DNA of 64,000 bases from Bisporella sp. PMI_857 (Eukaryota > Ascomycota > Leotiomycetes > Helotiales > Helotiaceae), in contig JAJSPD010000005.1 in assembly GCA_021307315.1 (NCBI GenBank), positions 744,001 to 808,000 of the forward strand, in the 5' to 3' direction. This document shows, one piece after another, positions 55,406 to 64,000 of the stretch. The first letter of the stretch is position 1. The number at the start of each line of letters is the position of its first letter. The notes beneath the pieces were generated by a model. That model was not told the origin of the DNA. It searched no databases and worked only from the letters and a program-made list of their open reading frames with translations. Made by a program: the position numbers and the translations under genes.

Positions 55406-57180
55406 TTATCTCATCAAAGAGTTGTTAGTTGAGACGAAAAAGGCTACCTCCTGTTTTGACGATCTTCAGTCTGATTATGCAACGGTAAGGACCGTGTTAT
55501 AATCAGGGATGTGGTATAGATCTATGTATGCTTAAAATGTCCGAACGGGGGGAGCATTGGTTCGGGGTGCTCAAACATGCTGAAGCAGAAGCGAGTTTCG
55601 TCTGCCTAGGTGAACCCCCCGCTGAGACTCGCCAAGTTTCCTGCGCTTTTGGCTCTGATAATGATCAAGGCGGTCAAGTATATGATTTCTGATATGGGTT
55701 TTTTAGTAGCAGCGATGTAAAAACAGTTTTGAGTTCGAGAGATAGATACTTTGGATGTCATCAGACAAGAGGCGGCTGGTGTGCCGTTGGCTCATCGGGT
55801 CGCTTGCCCCCAATATCCCTTTGAAAGCAACTCGATTTGATGCTCCGTCTTATTGGGGGCGGGGAGACTATCGAACGTGATAATGGTGATGATGGACTGA
55901 CCGAGTAGCCCTGAAGGATGAAGTAACTCTCCCAGAAAATAAGCAAAGAGGCACATAAGTCATGATCTGATTGAAGATGGCGGGCCGGACCCAAGCACTT
56001 TACGCGCTGTGCAACGCCTCTCGTGACAGAACTGGGATATGGCCAACATCCAATCACTCAGCGGTTTGACCAGTGTGCCCACCGCTGCTTCAAGCGTTTC
56101 TTCCATGAGCGAAAGGAAAGGCTGACGACACCAGGGCTTCACATGTGGCTCTCTGGGGTGCCTCCTGTACCCAAGCACCCGCTTTCTGTTGCAGATAAGT
56201 GTTGTGGCTTGGACCATTTTGTATGAGAAATAGCCGAATACCAAGTCCAGAGAGAAAAGGCTCCCTTGCTTTGGGCTATCTCTTGTCCCTTCACATTACC
56301 CTTCCAACTCATCTAGACTGTCTTGGGGTTAATAGTTATCAGAGTTTATCACATACCAAGACCAAGCTGCAGCTAGTAGCAGCGACATCCCAAGATTTTT
56401 TTATTTTTCTTTCTTTCTTGTTCTATCAAAGAGCTCCACCTCGCGCCCCGGCAATCACTCTCACGAACTCATGCATGCATCTCGGGCCACAGACTTGACT
56501 TCACATTAAACTAACTGATCAAAGCTGGCCCGTACATCGATCGCCATCGTATACAAGCCCCCAGGTCTGCCAATTGCGGAACCCAGAAACTATGCATGGC
56601 TAAATCGACCAACGCTATACTACCAGCACTATACCAGGACAAGTCCCTTCCTACCAATTCCATATTCGTGTTACGCGCCTGAGTTGTCGTCTCTTCCCCA
56701 CCACTCATTTTTTTGTCGCTCGCTGCCAGCCAGTCTACTGCTCTGTACCTTACATTATTTCTACCACACCAACACAACTTACAATCCTTTGGATCCTTTT
56801 CCAACTCCATATGATCTAGTCGTCGATCATTAGCACATTCCCTTCGATTTGCAAATACCCTCAATAATACTAGGAACAACCACCTGCCCTAATAGCATCG
56901 ATAACTAGCACTAAAAACCCCCGCATCAACCAAGCCACCAGCCACCACTATACCGAGCCATTTAGTGAATAAGGTCCTTCGCAGGACTGAAAACCGGTTG
57001 AAAGTGATTACTCGAAGAAAGTGCACGTTAGCAGTCAGGAAATCACCGGCTTATTCGGATTCTTCTCGCGAGACCTCCTCTCGGAACTTCGTGTTTCACC
57101 TAATTTGACGGCTGGTCGCTCCAGAGGCGACCGGCTTTGAGCAATATCTACCTTGACTGAATCATATATATCATTTCGCC
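55406..57180. other. Intergenic gap and long NoxR leader
   Basis: No supported gene. A 122-codon minus frame at 56511-56879 is antisense to the likely NoxR leader and rejected. The plus strand from about 56400 to 57180 is pyrimidine-rich and probably promoter and 5' untranslated region of NoxR; a hairpin there is listed separately. Confidence 0.5.
57111..57135 (+). promoter_or_regulatory. Hairpin in the probable 5' leader of NoxR
   Basis: The arms GCTGGTCGC and GCGACCGGC pair over nine positions (one G-T pair) around a seven-base loop, 46 bases before the NoxR start codon. In RNA it would be a stable stem that could slow scanning. Whether it is transcribed is assumed. Confidence 0.5.
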
Positions 57181-59009
57181 ATGTCATTGAAGCAGGTGAG
57201 TTGTATAAGTGCGCAGTGTGGTTGGAGAAAGCATACTCATATTCCGATCTAGGAAATCGAGACTTGGGTGGCTGCGCTCGCCCATTATGACAACAACGAA
57301 TTCGACGAATCCTTGAAGGAGTTCGATGGCATTTCTGATACCTCGAAAATCTTGTTCAATTGTGGTGTTATCCATGCGACGCTTGGAGAACATGAGAAAG
57401 CGGTCAGTACTGCAATGGCCTCAAAAGGTCCTAAAAACTAACAAGCCTTAGGTCGAATGCTATCAGAGAGCAGTGCGACTAGATCAATATCTAGCCGTGG
57501 CATACTTTCAACAAGGTGTATCGAATTTTCTCGTTGGGGACTTTGAGGAGGCGCTCGCAAATTTCAACGATACGCTGCTATATCTGAGAGGAAACAACAT
57601 GATCGACTACGCTCAGCTGGGTCTGATGTTCAAGTTGTACTCGTGCGAGGTCCTGTTCAATCGTGGATTATGTTATATATATCTTCAACAAAAAGAAGCC
57701 GGAATGCAGGACTTTTCATACGCTGTTAAGGAGAAGGTTGTTGAAGATCATAACGTTATCGATGAAGCAATCAGAGAAGAGGCAGAGGTATGCTCTGGAC
57801 GAGAGAATAAAGGAAACAAAAAGCTGATGCTTTATAGGGATACACCGTTTTCTCGATACCCGTCGGTGTCGTGTATCGGCCGAATCAGGCAAAGGTCAAG
57901 AATCTGAAGACGAAAGATTATCTAGGAAAGGCCCGTTTAGTTGCAGCTTCAGATCGGGCAAATGCCTTCACAGGATTTGCAGGGTCCGAGATCAAGAACG
58001 TAAGTTATTACTATTGACTCTCATTATGTTTCTATACTGATTTAGTAGGCCGCCAAGAATTCAGTTAAGGATGATCGGCCACAAGAGAATATCTCATATG
58101 CAGCCTCCAACCTGGTCAAGCCTGGTCTTTCTAGCAAGCGTCAACAATCAGAACCGCCCTTGAATCGCAACGTATTCCCTCCAACGCCGCCCCCAGAGTC
58201 TGAGAAGGGTTCTACTTCATCTGGATCTAGTGGCATGACTCGAGGAATGTCCGTTCGGAATGGCCCGAAACCTATGCCGGCAAAACTCAATATCGAAAAA
58301 GCACGTCCGAGGGAAGGTTATGAGATCAGAGAAGAGAGGTCACCGCAAGATCAACAACGGTTGGGCACACAAAGGACAGCATCCGAGCCAAGAGGTCCTC
58401 CCAGGAGATCAAACACCACCCAGAATCGCCCACCACGGTCACGAAGGGGTGATGATGATGAGGAGTATGGTGAGGTCTACGACATGTATAGCTCGCCACG
58501 GGGCAGTCAGGGAGGCAGGAGGCGTCAACAGGCAAAGTATATCGAAGAGGAAGAGGAAGATGCAAGTGATTATGACGACGAGTTTGATGAAGGAGACTTC
58601 GAGATGGTATCAAATGGCAGATCAGCACCTCGGTCAACACGCGCCCCATCAGCTCGTGGTGGATCAAGGAAACCGGAGATACGCAAGGTCAGAGTTAAAG
58701 TTCATTCCGAGGATGTCCGGTACATCATGATTGGCACCGCTATAGAGTTCCCAGACTTTGTCGATAAAATCAGAGATAAATTCGGGCTCAGGAAACGATT
58801 CAAGATCAAAGTGCGGGACGATGATGTACCAAATGGGGATATGATCACCATGGGCGATCAAGATGATCTAGAGATGGTTCTTATGACCGTCAAAAGTAAT
58901 GCAAAGAAGGAGCGATTAGATATGGGAAAACTGGAGGTAGGCTCCCTCATTCCATGCCCAATAAGCTGGGTACTAACAAGGAAAATAGATTTGGATACAA
59001 GAAGTTTAG
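57181..59009 (+). CDS. noxR: NADPH oxidase regulator NoxR (p67phox-like)
   Basis: Cytosolic activator of the fungal NADPH oxidases NoxA/NoxB, needed for regulated superoxide production in development and host contact. Six exons (57181-57195, 57253-57402, 57452-57787, 57838-57999, 58049-58936, 58989-59009) give 523 residues with all phases at zero. The N-terminal TPR domain (about 1-170) shows WVAALAHYDNNEFDESLKEF, AVAYFQQGVSNFLVGDFEEA and VLFNRGLCYIYLQQKE. An activation-like segment follows near 190-215 (DYLGKARLVAASDRANAFTG). A long acidic and Arg/Ser-rich linker leads to a C-terminal PB1 domain (about 435-505: RKVRVKVHSEDVRYIMIG, KIKVRDDDVPNGDMITMGDQ). The last exon encodes only six residues and the stop (IWIQEV). 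No SH3 domain is present, as is usual in fungi. Confidence 0.94.
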
Positions 59010-59388
59010 AGAGCCACATAACGACACGATTTCCTTTGAGAATGATTTCTCATCTGTGCTTATATCCGTCGAGCGTTTATGGCATACAATGCATATAGAA
59101 GGCAGCGCGGAGTTGTTGCCCCTCGACATTTTTGTGTTTTGTAATTTGGGCAAGATATATATCCACATACATCATAATTATACATGACAGCGTCTGGGAC
59201 GTGGCTGGATCATTAGCTGGCTGGAAAGCTGGGGTAGTTTCCTCAAAGGAGAGGTTGATGTAGATGTTCGCGTTTGACAAATACATCACTTAGCCAAAGA
59301 ACTTTAATCTTCTTGCTTAAGATAACCTCGCCCCATGATCTAGTTTCCAACTCCGTTTCAAGTCACAAATACCTCTATACACATGGAT
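59010..59388. other. Gap between convergent genes NoxR and hemerythrin-like
   Basis: Holds the two 3' flanks. Nothing else seen. Confidence 0.6.
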
Positions 59389-60201
59389 CTACATCGGCAT
59401 TCGCCGCATCTCCTCCAAGGTCCAATACCTCCTCATATTCTCCGCCCCAAGCGTCTCAACCTCCTGATCCAAATGCTTCCATAGCACACCCCCCCAGCCA
59501 TCCATCTTCTCCTTTAGCACCCTCAACTCGAAGCTCTCCTCCCCATCCTTGCACTTCTGCAGATACTCCTCCATGCCATCCATGCCATTGTGGATCTCCT
59601 TGTGCTGCCTCAACAGCTCCGCCTTATCCTTTCCGTTCTTAAACTCGGGCATCTTCCGCGCGAGGACAGGGAAGATGCGCATCTCCTCGGCCCCGTGGTG
59701 CATCTGTAGCTGGCGACAGAACGATATGCCCGTGCCGATGAACTGCGCGAGGCTGAGGTTCTTGGGCCGCGCGTTGGCGGTGCAGGCGTTGTAGAGGAGC
59801 ATCCAGGTCTGCCGGAAGTGCTGGTGGACGTACGCCATGGTCTCGGCCATGTGGTTGTAGACTCGGAAGTCGGCGGCGCTCAGCTTGGGCAGCGGTGGTT
59901 CTTCTTTCTTTGCCCTTTGTGCAGCGGCTTCGTCTTTCCCTGGGATCTTGCCTTGGGAGGACGGCGTCGGCTCCGCGAGGTGCTCTGCGGTTTCTTGTGC
60001 ATCTTGATCTAGGCTTGCCAGCTGCTCGACGTCTTCTTTCGGGTCGTGGTTGAGGTCTGCCATGTTGAGATTCGAGCGTTTCTGGGGAGGACCACTTGCG
60101 TTTGTGAAGATACGTTTTACCACAGGAAATCGGATGGGGGGCAATGTTATATATACTCGGTTAGCAAGGTGAGAAGTAATACATTGAATTAGCCGCCGCA
60201 T
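59389..60201 (-). CDS. Hemerythrin-like (HHE) metal-binding protein
   Basis: Four-helix protein of the hemerythrin/HHE family that binds a di-iron centre; roles in fungi are poorly known (oxygen, iron or nitrosative stress). A single exon. From the ATG at 60201 it has 270 residues; an internal ATG at 60063 (MADLNHDPKED) would give 224. The longer start adds a basic stretch without acidic residues (RRLIQCITSHLANRVYIT) that resembles a mitochondrial presequence. Likely ligands are seen as FRVYNHMAETMAYVHQHF, MHHGAEEMRIFP, RQHKEIHNGMD and LWKHLDQEVETLG. The N-terminal third is charged and probably disordered. Confidence 0.88.
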   Translation of the reverse strand: MRRLIQCITSHLANRVYITLPPIRFPVVKRIFTNASGPPQKRSNLNMADLNHDPKEDVEQLASLDQDAQETAEHLAEPTPSSQGKIPGKDEAAAQRAKKEEPPLPKLSAADFRVYNHMAETMAYVHQHFRQTWMLLYNACTANARPKNLSLAQFIGTGISFCRQLQMHHGAEEMRIFPVLARKMPEFKNGKDKAELLRQHKEIHNGMDGMEEYLQKCKDGEESFELRVLKEKMDGWGGVLWKHLDQEVETLGAENMRRYWTLEEMRRMPM

Positions 60202-61388
60202 CGGCGAGGCGAGACTCAAAAAACTGCTTCTACATTTTGATAGAGGGGTGATGGGATGATTTTGTAGTCGATATCATTGGTATACAACGAGGTGGGGAAT
60301 TAAAAGTGGGTCGGATCTGCTTATTCGAGGTTTAATAATTCTGAAATTCATGCTTGGCGCCGAGCCTGAGGCTCAAATGTTTTTGGGGGGACGACATGTC
60401 ATCACTTAGAAATCAATGCGTGCCCAAAAATCTTTTGTAGATGCTATCACTTTTCTGCATCTCTAGATATTGTTATTTTCTGCAAATAAGAATATGTCGG
60501 GTTTTCTCATGCATTCACAGAATTCCAAGACACGTAGTTGCAGTCGGGTCATTAACTTTAAAGAGAAGTGGCTGATGTCAGGAGTTAGAAACTGATGTGA
60601 ACTCTGGACTAGATAGTTGCTTAACAGAATACAAAAGCTTTTTGATCGTGCGAGTGTTGCAGATTCATTATTGACCGCCGGCAGAGGTCACTTTGTTTTC
60701 TTTTCATGACTTAAGTCGTAGATTGTCCCTTTTCTGACCATCGCGATCGTTTTTTTGTTTTTTTTTTGCAGCTTCTCTGTTAATATTGCCTGTTTGGCAA
60801 CTATTTGTTTGATATTTCATTTTAAATACATGGAGTATTGTTGTAAGCATTCTGTTTACTGACCGAAAGTGTTTTGATCATCATTCAGATACGATGAAAA
60901 GTATCCTTGAATGCAAGCTTGTTAGATCAGCCCTAAGGTGTTTTTTTTTCCTTTTATGATGAAGTATAATTAGAAGATTCTGAGAACTATCCAACCAAAA
61001 ACATGTTGCTTATGCCCTAGGTTGCTGTATATTTATGACACTCTATAGCGAATCCAAGATATATCAAAGCCATTATGATAATCTAGAGTCTTGGTCAGGA
61101 TCCAGTTTCGTTGCGTGAGATCAAATATTATCCCTCTCGAGGCCAATTTTTATATATCCATAAATGCGTGGTCCTCAGTGGTGATCTTCTATGAGTCTTT
61201 GCTTTACTATTATATCAGTCTCCTGACTTTTACCAAAACAAAGAATGCAACTGAGATTTGTAATATTGAGAGGTTTTTGCATCCCAAAAGACATATATAA
61301 CTTCCGCTAATGATCTGCAGGAATGAAAACATGCTGGATATATTTTCCAGATAGCCTAGCTACCAGCTCCTCCTATTTGGTCACAATT

Positions 61389-61407
61389 GATCCCAATGAT
61401 TGGGATC
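61389..61407. repeat. Palindrome GATCCCAAT-G-ATTGGGATC
   Basis: Perfect nine-base arms around one base. The arms contain ATTGG/CCAAT, the core of the CCAAT-binding complex site. Seen directly; role unknown. Confidence 0.75.
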
Positions 61408-61912
61408 GGCGAGGCTGTCTATGAAGGCTGACCATCGCCTACAACGAAGTATACCATGTCGAATCTAACCCAAAGCCATTTTCCTGTTGAAATCCGGGCA
61501 CCCGAATATTTCATTTATATGTATAAGCGCCGAGTTTTTCAAGAAGACCATGGATCTTCTCCTGCTGCTGCCACAGTCGCCAGTGTCGCAGGATACTTCA
61601 TGGGAATTGCAGAATATTCCGATGAGATTCACCACACCAACTTGCAATCCCCCAAGAAGGCAACCCGAACTTGGCCTGGCTAGAGCTGTCAAGGAATTTG
61701 TCTGGTTTATATCATACCCTAGGTATCTGATGAAAGGATGCTTACTGGGCTCGAACAAAGAGCTGAATATGGTTTACAATGGAGAGGTTCCATTAAATAA
61801 TTTTAATAACTATGTTTGTGTGATACCTCCCCCAGGCCATCTCTTTAACAAGCGGCAGACGGGTGAAACTAGCCATTTGTCATCCGAGTGCAAGGTACCG
61901 AGCTTCTTTCTC

Positions 61913-61943
61913 CCCTGAGCTTTATTCTTTGAGAAGCTCAGGG
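61913..61943. repeat. Hairpin with 10-base perfect arms
   Basis: The arms CCCTGAGCTT and AAGCTCAGGG are separated by 11 bases. It looks like a bacterial terminator but lies in nuclear DNA between genes, so that reading is not applied. Confidence 0.75.
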
Positions 61944-62509
61944 AGCGCGGGGAGGTGTAATGATATGTTTGAGCGTTTCCTGAGGAGGGAAATGTATTAA
62001 TGGAGGCACGGCGTGGGTGGATATCTCTGCCTTATAAATATTGACACGAAAAGATGGTATCGAACATGAATGTCTTCCATAACTGGGCAGGTCTACCGGA
62101 CAAACACGTCTGGGCGGAAGGGTTATGTTGGAGAGCTTTCGGCTATATCGCCAAGGATGGAAAACACTTACATAGACTTCTTGAGCTTTCACTAGAGGCA
62201 GTATATGCATAACGTTGTTTAAATGAACCATAATTTCCTTTTTATTATCCTCCGATTGCTTGAAAGCTTGCGGACATATTATGCATGAAGTGTTAGAGAT
62301 AGAAATGGATCTGTAGTAAACAGTAGGCGTTGTCCACAAATGCCTTGCTTCCTATTCCTTTCTCTTTGAGAGGCGTAAATTTTATTTGGCATCTTTGACA
62401 AAATTCCTGCCCTGTATGAATACTACTAGATGGCTAGCCGTAGGCTGCATAGTATAGCTCTTGCGTTAAGTACTCTATTTCTCTCATCTCCATTCGGGCC
62501 ATAACTTTC

Positions 62510-63793
62510 CTATGTCATGGCTTGGAAGATTTCTTGTTCGCCAAACGCCTGATATCCAGCCTTTAGGATTTTCTCTTCCCATCTAAGGGCGTTGTCCAAG
62601 GCTCTTAGATGATTCCAGGCTGGTGCATCCTCACCCAGTCCCCATGCAAACGCGCCACCAAGACCTTTCCGCTCCTTGACGAAGGGAACTTTTCTTTGAA
62701 TAGCATATTCATCATCCCAACTCCAGAAAATGTTCTCCTTCGCATCCCAGTAATAAGTTCCTCCACCTTCTTCATCGTACTGAGGGTCAGCCATTGCCTT
62801 ATTAAATGATTCTTCCAATTTTATTGGGACTTCATCATGCCAGGAAAAAGCGGCGGCTCGGCTCAGGTCTGCTCCAGTAACTGGGTCTTCCATCAATAAT
62901 GTTTTACAACCAACAGGATGTGCTTGGCATCCGCCTTCCGGATCTGTCTTGTACCACTTCACATAAAAGCCGAACCCAAGATTAACTTTTTCTGGTGGAA
63001 CTCCGTTTGTTAGATATGCATTGATTCCGTCTAATGATACTTTGGCACCGCTGTGGTGTTTGGTGATATTATCTCTGCGATTCATGAGGTCATAGGTCAT
63101 AATGTTCCAAAAGTCCAACGACTTATCTATCTCAGGGACTGTTTTCATAGTAAACGCCAACATATCTCTTCGAAGGCCGGGAACTGCTGCAGAAATGAGT
63201 TTGTCTGGGCCAAGTACCGAGCGAATTTCTGAAAGAAGCTTCGGATAGGCATCGATTTCCCATGCTTTCTCGGAGTTTGGAATTTGCTTGTAGTCTTCTC
63301 CGTTTCCACTACATTCTATCAGCTGAAATACTCAATGAGATATGCTGCTTTCTTACCCTGGATATTCCCAATCAATGTCAACACCGTCGGCACCAGTAAA
63401 ATCAACCATTTGCTTCACATTCTGTGCAAATAATTTTCGACTCTCAGGTGTAGCAGCAGCTACTGAGAACCCTTTTGTGTCGCCCCAGCCACCAATTGCT
63501 ACTAGAATGGAAGTATTCTTCTCAAACCGTGTTCGCACTGTTTCTACAGTAGTGAAAAGAGGCCATTCTGCCCTATCTAGCTCATTGAAGATTGAAGACT
63601 GCATAAAAGCAAGTGCTACATGGGTAATACCTGAGACAAGCGCTTTCTCTGGAATGACATTATGTTGGCTAGATATATTTAGCATGATTCACTGAAGCTT
63701 TATGGCTTTATCGTACCCGGTAAGGTACATCAAGTAAGTTCCGTGTGATATCTGAGCCAATGCCGAAAATAAGATAAAGATCGATGGTAACAT
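62510..63793 (-). CDS. Secreted GH18 chitinase-like protein
   Basis: Glycoside hydrolase family 18, cutting chitin or related N-acetylglucosamine polymers. Three exons (63793-63717, 63668-63357, 63308-62510) give 395 residues with matching phases. The first exon encodes a signal peptide (MLPSIFILFSALAQISHG), and the mature start YLTGQHNVIPEKAL is joined across the first splice. The catalytic motif DGVDIDWEYPG is complete, with Asp123, Asp125 and Glu127. Other text: SILVAIGGWGDTKGFSVAA, LDFWNIMTYDLM, VNLGFGFYVKWYK and GGAFAWGLGEDAP. No LysM or chitin-binding module is attached. This layout suits a short secreted chitinase of the fungal/bacterial type. Confidence 0.93.
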
Positions 63794-64000
63794 TTTTGTT
63801 ATCATTGAAAGAATTAAGTAGACCAAGTGGAAAGATAGTCATGTAATGCCAGGGAGCCGTGTGTGGTGTAACGTGCTCCTCTCAAGTTTTGATTGATTGC
63901 GATTGACAATAGTCAGTTTGCACTTTATCAGGTGCAGAACTATGAATCGAATTCTTGATTGAGGTTCTCCAGGAACAGGATTCTCACAATATCAACAAGG
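63794..64000. promoter_or_regulatory. Chitinase promoter, cut by the right edge
   Basis: Upstream of a minus-strand gene up to the end of the window. No site recognised. Confidence 0.5.

Larger units (their letters stand above)
60202..62509. other. Long AT-rich intergenic gap
   Basis: No gene is called. Around 61456-61918 three overlapping frames on both strands look mildly coding; none has a domain or start context that decides it. Homopolymer T runs occur near 60750 and 60945. A 9-base-arm palindrome and a strong hairpin are listed separately. The right end is the 3' flank of the chitinase gene. Confidence 0.45.

Noticed and set aside
56511..56879. 122-codon minus-strand frame
   Set aside because: It is antisense to the pyrimidine-rich NoxR leader, and its composition reflects that tract.
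61456..61918. Three overlapping frames on both strands in the AT-rich gap
   Set aside because: They exclude one another and none has a domain, signal peptide or good start context.
61913..61943. A bacterial-type transcription terminator
   Set aside because: The sequence is fungal nuclear DNA; a hairpin alone is not evidence of such a terminator.

Overview
The window is nuclear DNA of a filamentous ascomycete (Pezizomycotina). The genes are eukaryotic and mostly split by introns of about 50-100 bases with GT...AG ends and CTAAC/CTAAT-like branch sites. They include fungus-specific families: a HET-domain protein, a NoxR-type NADPH oxidase regulator, a lipoxygenase of the fungal manganese type, a siderophore acyltransferase, DLT1 and an UNC-93-like transporter. 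A placement in Leotiomycetes is my impression only. I rebuilt the gene models by reading splice sites; for every complete multi-exon model the exon lengths add up to a whole number of codons.

Layout. 0-7 kb: the N-terminal part of a large disordered protein running off the left edge, a secreted lipoxygenase, and an N5-hydroxyornithine acyltransferase (SidF/SidL family), all on the minus strand. 7-12.4 kb: a gene-poor stretch with one four-exon orphan gene (9720-10708), a GTAC-rich block and coding debris. 12.5-20.2 kb: housekeeping genes, namely the mitochondrial calcium uniporter MCU, 2-oxoglutarate dehydrogenase E1 and the TFIIH subunit Tfb1. 20.8-29 kb: an orphan protein with a Cys-rich tail, a HET gene carrying an in-frame stop, and a Zn2Cys6 regulator. 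30.6-38.2 kb: a secreted GH5 hydrolase followed by a sparse region with three small intron-split genes that simple ORF calling misses. 38.6-44.6 kb: DLT1, an eight-exon clavaminate-synthase-like dioxygenase and a divergent UNC-93-like transporter. 45.8-55.4 kb: COG1, an MCUR1/CCDC90-like mitochondrial protein, an aldehyde dehydrogenase, mitochondrial ribosomal protein uL13m, the copper chaperone for SOD1, and a small orphan. 57-64 kb: NoxR, a hemerythrin-like protein, an AT-rich gap and a GH18 chitinase.

Themes. Several genes serve mitochondria: MCU and an MCUR1-like protein, OGDH, uL13m, and perhaps the hemerythrin protein. Others suit a saprotroph or plant-associated fungus: GH5, GH18, a secreted lipoxygenase, siderophore acylation, NoxR and copper delivery to SOD1. 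No transposon, rRNA, CRISPR array or convincing tRNA was seen.
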